The notes under the pieces were generated by a model. It had not been told where the DNA came from, made no database searches, and saw only the letters and a program-made list of their open reading frames with translations. A stretch of DNA of 64,000 nt, from NCBI GenBank assembly GCA_020746835.1, contig JAGPNK010000029.1, positions 181,626 to 245,625 of the forward strand. Reading direction: 5' to 3'. This document shows, piece by piece, positions 40,890 through 50,998 of this stretch; the first letter of the stretch is position 1; each line of letters starts with the position of its first letter. The position numbers were made by a program, and so were the translations under genes. The DNA comes from Stachybotrys elegans (lineage: Eukaryota > Ascomycota > Sordariomycetes > Hypocreales > Stachybotryaceae).

Positions 40890-41589
40890 TTGTCTTGCCA
40901 CGAGATGTCTCTGTAAGGAGGCGATTTTACTGCTGGGTCCCGTCTATTTTAGCAGAGGAAACGAAAACAATGTCCAGTTAGCAGACACAATGATAAGGGA
41001 ACTCATCTCGTACAACGAACCAAGAAAGGGTTGGATGGATTGATGATGGAGGGAGTTGCCAAGGGGAAGAGTCCTGAAGGGAGAAAGGGAAAGAAGAAGA
41101 GAGAGGGGACGAGAACAGGCAAAAGAGAGGACGAAGGAGGGGTAAGTGAGCTGTCACTGGAACTGGAGCATCCATGACAGCACCAACCAAGAGCGCTGAA
41201 AATAATGGTGGCCAATGTCGTCTGGGTCGAGCCTGATTGTGAGACGGGCGCATCAAATCAGGCAAATCAAGCTTGGCACACCACAAAAAGCAAATACACA
41301 GCTGAGGCCAAGGTTGCAGCAGCGCCATCACACATCATTTGATTAGGTCGGGATAAAAGGGGCAGAGTGTTTTGTTCCACGGCCTTGTCACTTCTCTACT
41401 GTATTCTATGTAGAAGATACAATGGCCCGGCTGTACGTCGCTGCAAGGATCTACCCTCCATCTCTCTTGGCCACTCAACAAGCAACATAGCCGCAGATCC
41501 TCTTGTGTGTGTGGGCAGGCTAGATGGGCACGGGGAAAGCGTGGTGGGGAGGCCGTCGGACAGCCGCCCTCTTCCTCTGCTGTTGCTGC
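40890..41589. other. BTB promoter side and spacer
   Basis: Purine-rich DNA (41060-41130) lies upstream of the BTB gene. No gene is recognised. Confidence 0.4.
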
Positions 41590-41925
41590 TGAACGGCTCG
41601 CTTCTCGGGAGCCTCGCGGGAGGGTATCCGGCGCAGATAGCGACGGCATGGGCGATGTCCTTGGTCATGACCTCGAAGCAGACGGCGTTGAGGTTGTGGA
41701 CGTCGTCCTCGGCCTGGTGGTAGTGGGGGTCGAGGATGATGCCGGCGGTGTCCAGCGAGGCGGTGAGGGTCGTGTTGCTGCTCAGGGCGACGAGCGCCTC
41801 GTCGTCGGCCTAGGAGATGCCACCACCGGCGGCCAGCTCGTCCACGACGCCACCGTCTGTGCCCTGCACCACGCCGGCCGGCTCGTTGTTCCAGAAGATG
41901 ACGGCGAGGAAGGGGCTAGAATATG
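41590..41925 (-). pseudogene. M28 aminopeptidase relic with internal deletion
   Basis: The minus strand reads LAVIFWNNEPAGVVQGTDGG, GGGIS, stop, ADDEALVAL and TLTASLDT, which looks like the protease-associated (PA) domain inserted in fungal M28 aminopeptidases. It runs straight into AGIILDPHYHQAEDDVHNLN and FEVMTKDIAHAVA, which is the end of the catalytic domain. The metal-binding core between them is missing, so a large internal deletion is inferred. The TAG at 41820-41822 lies where the family has Gln. The local GC content is high and the antisense strand is open, as expected for the skewed codon use. Confidence 0.6.
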
Positions 41926-42432
41926 CTGTCGTACAGCATCGCAACCCAGGTTGAGGACAATGAACAGAGGCGAGAAACTCGACGCGTAAGACTCCAAAGG
42001 TCTCTTTGTTCGTAGGATCGATTGCTGGAGGGAGCGGACGGAGATGATCGAATAATATCGTGGTAAAGGAGGGCCAAGTTAGTAAATCCACTGAGGAAAA
42101 ACTTGATCACTGTATCTTTCAGAGGCAGCACCGTCTCCGGAACCTCAACTGCAAGCCCGTTGAAATACTTGGTCTCGAGGAGGAATGCGCGCCCGCGTAT
42201 TCGTTGCGCCGGGCGCAAACGTCTCGATAGGGAGCTGTTGAGCTGTGCGTCCAACAGCAATGGAAGATATAAGCTTTGGTCCGTCGCGCAGCAACCGACT
42301 TGCTGGACTGACTGGTGGTGGTGGCGGAGAATCTTCAACCTCTACCACCTCGTTATGCTATGCAGGGGAGGTCGCATTTCCCATTGTGGCATACTTCTTC
42401 AGTAAGACCTCTCTTCACCTTTTGCTAGCCGA

Positions 42433-43054
42433 GTGAACGAGTCGATCGATGTCACGGTTGCTGAGCAATTCAGTATCCATTACCACGCAACGATTGCCTT
42501 CCTGCTACGACCCCTGTTCCTTCAAAGGCACGATGCACGGATTTCTCGACCTAGGATAGCTGGCCGTGAGCCTGCGCACGTGTATGAGGCATCACTCAAC
42601 CAGCTGAAGCGACTGACCATCATCTATCAGGCTCATTTTCATGGCGCCTCACCCACAGTTTTCTGGCATATCGCATTTCTCTACGTGGCTAATTCGGCAT
42701 GTCGGGCGCAGACAGAGGATCTTCGTCGTTGGCAACTCTTTTACATGGCCATCGACAGCTACGCCCTCCTATCCGCTCGGGTTTTCCATGATTATTGCAA
42801 TTGTCAAAGTCCTGATGATGATTGCTATCTTGACAAACCTCATCACTAACGAAGAAGCCTTCAAGCTAGTAGACCGGTTTCGCGGCAAAGAGGCTACTTA
42901 CCGATTCATCGCCGACCCAACAAAGACATGTTTGATAGTGGATTTGGATCTGGCTATTTCAGATAATCAGGCAGCACACATCGATGTATTGGCTCAGCGC
43001 TTTGGTGAAATGGCTCTATTCGATGAGCTTATAGCGGATAAGGGGCTTGAATAA
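42433..43054 (+). pseudogene. fungal transcription-factor C-terminal relic
   Basis: Two frames are joined by a 1-nt shift near 42785. The first has FHGASPTVFWHIAFLYVANS and WQLFYMAIDSYALLSA. The second has IIAIVKVLMMIAILTNLITN and HIDVLAQRFGEMALFDELIA. Together they look like the end of the fungal-specific transcription-factor domain found in Zn2Cys6 regulators. The DNA-binding N-terminus is absent. It is a truncated, frameshifted fragment. Confidence 0.5.
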
Positions 43055-43526
43055 CCCGAATCCATCATTCATTGGAAGAATCTTCTGGTTTGAACGGTAT
43101 GGAGACATCGATCGGCACCTTGATGGGTGTAGGAATCGCCACTAAACGCCACACACATAACAGCCATACACCACTTTGTGTCACACACAGCACGCCGAGG
43201 TATTTTCCTCGGTCTCCCGCCTCTTCCGTCCTCTAACCTAGGACAATATTCGAAGATATATGTCGCACGGAATGTGAGGGTCTGCTGAGCAAATATTTTA
43301 TTGGGCACTGCATGCCGGTGCCAGTCTTGTCTTGTCAAAAAAGAAGGTTGGGATGGACTCTTGGTTGGAGTGGGATCGTGCCCTTCAGAGCGAGTCATAT
43401 AGTTGTGCAGAGACAAGAACCGAAAAAACAGGGACCACGACATGGTCACTCTTCTCTCGTGAACCCTCATTTCGGTGGTGTCTGGTTTGACAACCAGTCC
43501 GTGGAATGCGCATTGTACGACTGCTA
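43055..43526. other. bZIP 3' flank, no gene
   Basis: Only short frames are seen. This is the 3' side of the bZIP gene. Confidence 0.4.
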
Positions 43527-45032
43527 CTACATTGGACTCAAGTTGTGGTCGTGATGGTATTGTGCATCGTAGGGCTTAAGGGCGAATTGATCGTGATGGT
43601 CGTTGGGGAATAGGGGCGTCATGGTGGGTGCGGAGTTTTGACGCATACCGAAGCCATCTGTGCGCAGCTGTGGGATTTGTTGCCCATTGGATAGCAGGAT
43701 CCATTGCTGCCGTTGCTGTTGCTGTTGCTGTCGTTGTTGTTGAGGTGGTTGTGATTGTAGTTGTTGGCAAAGTTGTGGGTATATGGTTTGATGAATTTGC
43801 TGTTCTTGCTGCAATTGTTGTATTTGCTGCGTTTGTTGCTGTTGATACTGCGTCTGGTTTGGGTCGTGGAACTCATGCTGCTGCTGTGGCTGTGGTTGGG
43901 GGCGTGGATGGTGTTGGTGCTGCTGACGGTGCAATGGTGGTTGCTGCTGCTGTCGTTGTTGTTGTTGTTGTGGTGGTGGTGGTGGCGGTCTACCCGATGG
44001 AGGATCGGATGTAGACGGCCTCCTTTGGGTTGAATTAACCGAACGAGCTGCAAAGTACGCGCTTGGGGATTTGATATCATCCGGCGATGCATCTTCGTTG
44101 GTCATGTTCCGCACAACCCTCTTGGCCTCGTGTGCTATGTACTTTTGTATTAGAACACAGTTGCAGTCGGTGTGGCGCAGGAGCTGGTTCTTGAGGGCAT
44201 AGACCTCGGCCATGAGAGAGTCGAAGCAGTTTGTGAGGTAGCGATTCTGGTCCTCGACCTCCTGCTCATTGGTCGCAAGGGCAGACGCGTGGTCTCGTTT
44301 GCGGACTCGACACTTGTTGGCGGCTAAGCGGTTCCGCTCCAGAATACGGCGTTTCCGGGGGTTGCTGGCAAGGGGCTTGTCGTTGTCCCCATCCTCGTAT
44401 TCTTCGTCGTTGCTAGGGGTATCAATATTGGGTGACTCAGGCGGGGGGGAAGGCCGCGTTGGGCCGCGCCTGGCTGGCTTGGGCCGGTGTGGTTGCCTTG
44501 ACAAAGGCACGGATATTGGCTGAGTCTTTGCAGGATCCAAGCCGAGGGCATCGGTATCTAGCTGAAACACGCCGCAGGAGCTTGCGGGTGAGGCCTGGTG
44601 CGTGGTCCACCAGGCCTCGTCAAGCCTGTAGGAAATCTCCGGCATGGCGCCGTCCGAGGCAGGAAGATTGCCATTACACGCTGCACCCGGGTTGAGAACG
44701 ACTCTCGAGTCATTCGAGTAGGGTGGTTGTGATGGAGGTAGAACACTGCTGGCGTTGAAGTCGAGGGCCGGAGAGTGTAAGTCCTGGAATGACGAGCCGC
44801 CCAGGACGATCATGGCAGCGGTATGAGGAAACCACTCCTGGCCGGATGCTGCGTAGGTAAACAGAGGATCGTCAGGGCTGTTGGCCCACGACTGGCACGG
44901 CGGACTGGCTGCATCTGCCGTGCTTATTCCACCCGCCGCCGAGTCGGACGTTTGTGCTATGGGACTAGGGTCGAGGACTAGCTGTGATGGCATATAAGTC
45001 CTATGCTGTGGTCCCTCGCTGGGCAATGTCAT
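43527..45032 (-). CDS. ATF/CREB-type bZIP transcription factor
   Basis: This single-exon protein of 501 residues has a central bZIP: the basic region is LERNRLAANKCRVRKRD, followed by a leucine-zipper helix (VEDQNRYLTNCFDSLMAEVY, LKNQLLRHTDCNCVLIQKYI). The LERNR-AA-KCR-RK signature is that of the ATF/CREB (Atf1-like) group, which binds CRE-type TGACGT sites in stress and development programmes. The N-terminal half is acidic and Pro/Ser-rich, likely an activation region. The C-terminal 140 residues are Gln/Pro/His-rich with long Gln runs coded by CAG/CAA repeats. The ATG at 45032 is the first in frame. A promoter of over 1 kb without genes lies upstream. The gene appears intact. Confidence 0.9.
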   Translation of the reverse strand: MTLPSEGPQHRTYMPSQLVLDPSPIAQTSDSAAGGISTADAASPPCQSWANSPDDPLFTYAASGQEWFPHTAAMIVLGGSSFQDLHSPALDFNASSVLPPSQPPYSNDSRVVLNPGAACNGNLPASDGAMPEISYRLDEAWWTTHQASPASSCGVFQLDTDALGLDPAKTQPISVPLSRQPHRPKPARRGPTRPSPPPESPNIDTPSNDEEYEDGDNDKPLASNPRKRRILERNRLAANKCRVRKRDHASALATNEQEVEDQNRYLTNCFDSLMAEVYALKNQLLRHTDCNCVLIQKYIAHEAKRVVRNMTNEDASPDDIKSPSAYFAARSVNSTQRRPSTSDPPSGRPPPPPPQQQQQRQQQQPPLHRQQHQHHPRPQPQPQQQHEFHDPNQTQYQQQQTQQIQQLQQEQQIHQTIYPQLCQQLQSQPPQQQRQQQQQQRQQWILLSNGQQIPQLRTDGFGMRQNSAPTMTPLFPNDHHDQFALKPYDAQYHHDHNLSPM

Positions 45033-46500
45033 CGAGACGGGCCCAAGAGTTAATGAAGGAGCAGGTGGAGGAGCAGGTGGAGACAGAGGGAAGGCAGGCG
45101 CACGAGCGAGCGAGTCAACAGGGAGAGAAAGGTAGGTAGGCAGGCGAGTAAGGTAGCTTGTGCAAGTGGATAAAAAGCGGCGGGAGAAGCGCTTGGCCAG
45201 TGTAAGGCTAGTGGAGAGAATCGGTGGATGGCGGCAACAATCGAGATTCGGGAACGTGTGTGGAGAAAGCAGATCTAGACGTGATAGGGAGAGATGAGAA
45301 AGCTAAATAGACGTGGCATGAAACGGCTCCCTCTCTCCCTCGCTTTCCATTGGTGTCGGTATTGTAGGAAAGCTAATGTTTGAAGTTTGTTGAATACGAG
45401 AGATGGGTCCGGAATGGCGATGGTTTCGAAGAAGATTGGTAAAAGAGATGAGTTGCAACAAGAACATAAGAAATAATAATAATAATAAAAAAGCCGCGAG
45501 TTTTTCTTTGTTTCCTACGATTGAATGTCTTCAGCCTGAGTCGATACGACACAATGCAACGCTCTGCGTGCGACTGAATCAAAGTCAAGGGAGCAGGACT
45601 CAATGGGTTGATCTTGCGCCATGCGGGTGGGAGACAGGAAGGCTCTTTATTGTTCGCTCTGTCTCCCCCTCTCTCCCTCCTTCTTTGTTTTCCCTCTTGC
45701 CACCCTCTTTCGCTTTTCTTTCTCTCTTTTCTCATCCTACCTACTTGTTGCTTTTTTTTTACCCCCTACCCTCCTCCCCCTGCCTGTTCGTCTTCCTCTT
45801 CTTCCTCGGCTTGCATGTGCTAGTGTCAATAAGGTAAGACAGACATCCAGCCGGGAGCAGAGGGCTTGCTTGCAGATTTCCGGGCTTGTCCAAAGCTAGG
45901 CATGCCTGAAATATGAATCAGAAAGGCATGATGTCTAGGAGTAAAATGTCGGCTCTCATCCCATATATATTCCATGCCGCCTGGGTATTGAAAGAGGTGG
46001 GTGGAGAGAGAACTTTGAGGCCTCCAGCCGTGGCATTTCAAGCAGTAAATTGGACCTAGCTGACCGATCGACTACGCTGGACACACGAAATGCGATATCC
46101 CCGGTGAGAAAGGGGCAAGAGAGATAAAACTTTGCCAAGAGGGAAGACTACGATACGACGCGCCCTATAAGAAAGGGCTGCGTTACAAGACATGGACACC
46201 AAGTGAACAACAAGTGGCGAGGCATGGCGCAATGAGCTGGGTAGGAGGGGGTGGTAGAGAGGCAGGTAGACGGGAAGGGTTGGCTGGGAATCAGGATGCA
46301 ACAACCTAGGGAGAAAAGAGCATGGCTCAGAGGCAGCTGAAAACTCAACATGATGCTATTGGTATTGCGTGCTGACGAAGACGGATAATAACTGCAGGTT
46401 CTCGGCCCGACTGCTTCTAGACCAGCGCCGCAGCGGTGACATCCCTCTGCCGAGCTCTCACATCAGCCGCCTCAGCAGCAATTGCGGCCAGCCCAACGGT
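45033..46500. promoter_or_regulatory. bZIP upstream region with polypyrimidine tract
   Basis: No gene is seen. A strongly C/T-biased stretch on the plus strand (about 45655-45815), hence purine-rich on the bZIP coding strand, and AATAATAATAATAA at 45472-45485 are notable. Extended upstream regions are common for fungal regulatory genes. Confidence 0.35.
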
Positions 46501-47383
46501 CTAGTCTAGACAACTGCGCCTACTCTCCCTTCACTCGGGTACGGTACGCGTACTCCATTGCACACCGCCAGCTCTCGCCCTCTGGCCACGCCCCCTACAC
46601 AGAAGCAAAGGGCCTGTGGGCAAATCTTGCGGCTTACAGCTCCACGCCAACTTAATCTTGGGTACCAATCTAAGCCCGGCAGATGATCAACGCTGCATGT
46701 GTCCATACCACTATGCATGTTGCAGCCGCCGCGGACGGAGCTACGCGGGAAAAGACAGCAAGCATGCAGCTGTCAGCCGCTGTACGTACAGGGCCACAGG
46801 CCTACCGTGGGTGGTTATGTCATGGCCCGTAATAGGAGAAAGCACGGCCTCCGCACGGGTTATCTCTGTGTCGAACATCAGCTTATGTGGCGTAGGGACG
46901 GGCAGCAGCAGCACCCAGCCCTCACAAGGCCGCCAGCGCTGCATATACCTGCTCCTCTCTGGGCTCATCTCTGCTACCCTTGCCAGATCTGCAATATTGC
47001 GCCCGTTTCGGGAGCTAAGGGGGGTGGGAGGGGAGGGGGGAGGCTCGCGTGTCTAAAGGAGCCCGAGCCCGAGCCCGAGCCCACGGGCTTCAGGGCTGGT
47101 AAGATGGTACACAGGTCCAGTGGCTTGCTGCAAGCACGGCAACATTTGACCGTGTGAATGACCACGGCCAGCACGTATCGGAGTATAAGCTCCTGCTTGT
47201 TGCTACCAACCGTCTTGGCCCCGTCGCTAAATTCGGCCAAGCCAACAAATGTAGGTCGAGGGACAGGACACTCGTGTCTTTCCCCTCCCAAATCTTGTCT
47301 CACCTGAATCAGATGGGTACATGTCATCCCCTTGACGACGCAAAGGCTCCAGCGACAATCCAGACATGGATCTAGTCCAATTA
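46501..47383. other. no gene recognised; GCCCGA microsatellite
   Basis: Open frames at 46616-47157 lack any recognised domain. GCCCGA is repeated four times at about 47061-47084. Confidence 0.4.
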
Positions 47384-47414
47384 AATCCCCGAAAAATCCG
47401 GTGACATCTATTCT

Positions 47415-47768
47415 CTAGTTATTTTGCCGGTGATAGAAGTACCAGCATTCCTGACGTTGACAAATCGATACATTACATACGTCACATCCCCAGCGCGTCT
47501 GTGTACCCGATTTTTGACGTGGTGCCTGTCGATTGAGGGCATTCCCATCTAGCTGACCCAATGCCCTGCGTTTTGTGACACTTTGACTTCGCGATGTAGG
47601 GCCAATTTGGGCCCCCTGGCAGCCTAGACAACGGGACTTTTTATCTCTGCGGACATGGTTATGTTGTGAGAAAGGCACAGAAGTGTCACCAGGTCGAAAA
47701 CGCTGCCTTGATGACCCTGTCTCATGATATTCATTGAATACCATGTCAATTAGGGCGGCCGTGTACAA
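47415..47768 (-). pseudogene. piggyBac transposase C-terminus
   Basis: The frame runs IDMVFNEYHETGSSRQRFRP, SQHNHVRRDKKSRCLGCQG and WGCDVCNVSICQRQECWYFY, the cysteine-rich tail of fungal piggyBac transposases. The downstream flank (GAAAAATCCGGTGAC) is related to that of the 20872-21267 fragment. The N-terminal 80 percent is missing; a pogo fragment follows instead. Confidence 0.8.
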
Positions 47769-47774
47769 GCAAAG

Positions 47775-48160
47775 AAGAAGCAGCCTGGCAATCGAAAATG
47801 GTCAACAGTCATCCAAGACGCTGGCACAGATGGTTATTTGGTCCCGCCGTATATCATTGTGGCAGGCAAAAGCCATCTTGCGACCTGGTAGGAAGATAGC
47901 CCTTTGCCATACGACTGGGTAATTGCAACTACTCAGATGGCTGGACAACCAATGAAAGCGGCCTAGATTGGGTCAAACACTTTGATAAACATACAAAGAC
48001 GCGTTTTGTGGTATTTATCGCCTTCTTATCCTTGATGGCCACGAAAGCCACCACTCAGTTGAGTTTGAGAATTACTGCAAGGAAAACAAGATTATTACTC
48101 TTTGCATGCCTCCTCATTCATCTCGCATTCTTTAGAGCTTATATAACGTACATGCATAGC
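47775..48160 (+). pseudogene. pogo/Fot-type transposase fragment (DDE core end)
   Basis: Across several frame changes the plus strand reads WSTVIQDAGTDGYLVPPYII, VAGKSHLATW, WVKHFDKHTKTRF, LLILDGHESHHSVEF and IITLCMPPHSSHI. This is the DDE_1 core of Fot1/pogo transposases (second Asp in LLILDGHESH). It is frameshifted and has no N-terminus. Confidence 0.65.
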
Positions 48161-48187
48161 GAGTTAGCCAGCATAGCGAGTTGGCCA
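48154..48187. repeat. 17-bp tandem repeat at a pogo-element 5' end
   Basis: GCATAGCGAGTTAGCCA is followed directly by GCATAGCGAGTTGGCCA. It lies after TATATAACGTACAT and 57 bp before the ATG at 48244, so it is probably part of the element's terminal repeat. Confidence 0.6.
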
Positions 48188-48243
48188 AAAATCTCTCATC
48201 CTACATCTCAATCAATTGATCAAATGATTCACCACAACTAGCC

Positions 48244-48770
48244 ATGTCAAGCTCAATTAATGAGGGCGATATTAATCTTGCACTTCAAGCCCTTCAGAAA
48301 GACCCAAAATTAAGTCTGCGACGTGCTGCACAGCTCTTTAAGATCTCTCGGTAGACATTGCGTAACCGGCAGCGTGGAAAACAATCCAGACGCGATATCA
48401 TGGCCAATTCGCGTAAGCTATCTGATCTTGAGGAGCAGACGATAGTTGAATATGTCCTTGATCTAGATTCGCGAGTATTTCCACCCCGGCTTGGTGGTGT
48501 TGAAGAAATGGCCAATCAACTGCTTGCTGATCGCGATATGCCTTCTGTTGGACCACGCTGGGCTTCGAATTTTATTAAACGGCAACCAGACCTTAAGACG
48601 CGTTCCTTTCGCAGATATGACTACCAGAGAGCCAAATGCGAAGATCCAGTCGCGATAAATGCGTGGTTCTCACTTGTAGAGAACACAATCGCGAAATATG
48701 GTATTCAGTCAGCTGATCTGTACAACTTTGATGAGACTGGCTTGATTGATGTCAGGAATGCAGGTGAGTG
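48244..48770 (+). pseudogene. pogo/Fot-type transposase N-terminal fragment
   Basis: From the ATG at 48244 the frame reads NLALQALQKDPKLSLRRAAQ, a psq-type helix-turn-helix. It meets a TAG at 48352-48354 and continues through the CENP-B-like second helix-turn-helix (LADRDMPSVGPRWASNFIKR). It then reaches the start of the DDE core with first Asp ([12 protein letters not shown]). It is cut off near 48765 and followed by unrelated DNA. It is a second copy, not the missing start of the preceding fragment, which ends before it. Confidence 0.8.
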
Positions 48771-48829
48771 TAAGTCCGGCAGATCACCGGAACATCCCTT
48801 AAGCTGGAGCTACCTTGTCCGACTGGGCT

Positions 48830-48875
48830 CATCCATCCATCCATCCATCCATCCATCCATCCATCCATCCATCCC
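48830..48875 (+). repeat. CATC microsatellite
   Basis: About eleven CATC tetramers follow the truncated pogo gene. Confidence 0.9.
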
Positions 48876-49233
48876 ACGCACGCACTTCAACATATAAGAT
48901 GTCCAACCTCGCCCCCCCAACTTTTTGTTAGTCAAGAAATTCTCCCAAGCAACTCATCATTCATCCTGCCTTTCTTCATTCCTCACCCAGCGTTCACATA
49001 CGCCAATAACTACCTTGCCTCTGCCAATACTCCATCTTATTACTTCTGCATTCTCCTGCTCGACATCATCATCCATGAACTCCAGCAGCGTCGACATCTC
49101 AGAGACCACCTCCATCACCATCACCATCCCCATCGACCTCTCCGACATCATCCTCTAAAGGTCTCTCTCTCTAGCCATTCTCTCTCCACTCAATCAATCC
49201 CCCCCCCATCTTCCCCTACACAACACCGCCATC

Positions 49234-50582
49234 ATGACGGTAGAGAAGCCCCTCCGCTTTGCCTGCGACCGGTGCCACGCCCAGAAGTTGCGATGCCCCC
49301 GCGTTCTCGACCCCGAGAAGAACCGCCCTGACGAGCCCTGCTCCCGCTGCTGCAAGGCCGACGTGCCCTGCGTCGTCAGCGAGCGAGGCAAGGTTGGCCG
49401 TCCCGCAAAGGTCAACAAGCGCAAGGCCAGCCCTCCCGTCTCCAGCTCGCGATCCGCCTCCACCTCCTCGATATCCTCCTACCTCGTCGAGAAGGCCAAC
49501 AACCTCTCCTCCGTCTCTACCTCCGCCATGGCCACTCCCCTCGGCACTCCCAACTCGTGCCAGGTCTTTGGCTTCACCCCGGACTCTTCCCCCGCCCGAG
49601 GCCTCTCCCCAGCCAAGGACGACCACATCATGTGCGACCCGGACTACACCACTTTCTACGACGCCGCCAACCCCATGATGACGCCCATGCTCAACGACGC
49701 CATGCTCTCTCTGGGCTCCGTATCGTCTGATGATGGCGACGCCAACCCCAGCTGGGCCTCCCACAGCAATTGGTCCGACACCACTTCTGTCCACGGGCCC
49801 AGCCATGGTCTGACTGAGACGGTATGTCAACCCAACTCTCCTTTCAATTGACATCACATAGCTAACAGGCTCCCCAGATTCCCTATCACTTCGATGTCCA
49901 CCTCGACCTCACTCCCTTCTCTTCCACTCCCGACCTCCTCGATGTCGCGCAGGATATGCCCTTCCTGGATAACAAGGCCGACCCCGGCAATGCTGCCTTC
50001 TTCGAGCCTCCCAGGTCTGCTCCCACCGCCGCCGCCATCTTCACCCCTCAGCCCATGACCCCCAGCGTCTCCGGCACCACCTGCTTCTACAAGCTCACCA
50101 CCCTCAACGCCAAGATCCTCCAGTTCCTCGAGTCCAACAGGAATATGCCTCTCCAGGAGGACTGCCCGGCCTTCTCCATGAACCAGATCACCAAGGAGAT
50201 GGTTGAGTTCTCGGGCGAGCTCATTGAGATTGCCCGCGAGGTCATGCCTCACACCAACGCCGTCGCTCAGGGCATCAACTCGGGCGCCTCCACCCCCAGC
50301 CTCGAGGACGACCTCGGCTGCCGGTCGCGCGGCTCCTCGCGCAGCTCCAGCATCGACAACATGTCCTTCTTCGAGCCCGAGTCCATGCTCCCCACCATCC
50401 CCCAATCCTCCGTCATCTTCCTCCTGCTCGGCTGCTACACGCAGCTGCTGCACTCGTTTGAGTTCACCGTCTACTGCCTCTACAAGCGCCACTCCAAGTC
50501 GGAGCAGGTCGACATGAACAACATGGAGAAGAACCAGGCAGACATCCTAGTAATAAATATATTTTTAAGGCTTAATGCATAA
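49234..50582 (+). CDS. Zn2Cys6 transcription factor, C-terminus possibly altered
   Basis: Exons 49234-49821 and 49878-50582 (56-bp intron, GTATGT donor, GCTAAC branch) encode 430 residues. The binuclear cluster CDRCHAQKLRC and CSRCCKADVPC (Cys11, 14, 21, 36, 39, 46) is complete, so it should bind CGG-type sites. A Ser/Pro-rich middle and a helical block (FYKLTTLNAKILQFLESNRN, ELIEIAREVMP) follow. The conserved-looking part continues to KRHSKSEQVDMNNMEKNQAD. The last dozen codons (LVINIFLRLNA) lie in AT-rich DNA just before a MITE at 50635. The natural end may therefore have been replaced, or an intron beginning GTAATAAAT may be missed. Codon use is strongly C-biased, unlike the flanking elements. 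Confidence 0.88.
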
Positions 50583-50634
50583 TTATTGTTAAGCTTAGCC
50601 ATATAGATAAGAATATACCCTTGGGCCATAACAT

Positions 50635-50887
50635 TATCCCTTTGAGTGTGGAAAAGGAGCAGGCCTGTCACTAACAGGGATATTAGCCAATAACAAGAGA
50701 AAGAGAAAGAAGTACATATTCTTTCCATTGTAACTCACCTATATTCTAAGTATTGCTAGCTACTGCCTCAGTACCTCTTTAATAGCCTAGCTAGGCACAC
50801 AAGACTGTAGCTTCTGTGTACGTGGGGGCTGATTCAGCAAGTGTGGGGCTTATACAAGCTTGCTCCTTTTCCACACTCAAGGGGATA
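50635..50887. mobile_element. 253-bp piggyBac-type MITE
   Basis: Inverted ends TATCCCTTTGAGTGTGGAAA and TATCCCCTTGAGTGTGGAAA (inverted), extended to 26 bp by AGGAGC, differ at one base. They share TATCCC-TTGAGTGTG with the full piggyBac at 21268-23466. The interior has no coding capacity. The flanking 4-mers (ACAT, TTAT) are not an obvious TTAA duplication. Confidence 0.85.
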
Positions 50888-50998
50888 TTATCAATAATTC
50901 TTAATACGCCCCGCTATTTGGAGGTCCACTAGGTAGCCCAGTCAACCCAGCTTTGCCTGCTGTAGCACCCAATTTTCACCCTATCAGCAACACGTCCC

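Noticed and set aside
41507..41989. Plus-strand 160-codon frame
   Set aside because: It is antisense to the GC-rich M28 relic, and its Val/Asp/Gly composition is the mirror of that code.
43628..44033. Plus-strand Val/Leu-rich frames
   Set aside because: They are the antisense of the CAG/CAA tract in the bZIP gene; the composition is an artefact.
46616..47157. Plus-strand frames upstream of the piggyBac tail
   Set aside because: No domain, no splice support, and one ends in a GCCCGA microsatellite.
49216..50492. Long minus-strand frames over the Zn2Cys6 gene
   Set aside because: Shadow of strong third-position C bias in the plus-strand gene, which has the Cys6 motif and introns.
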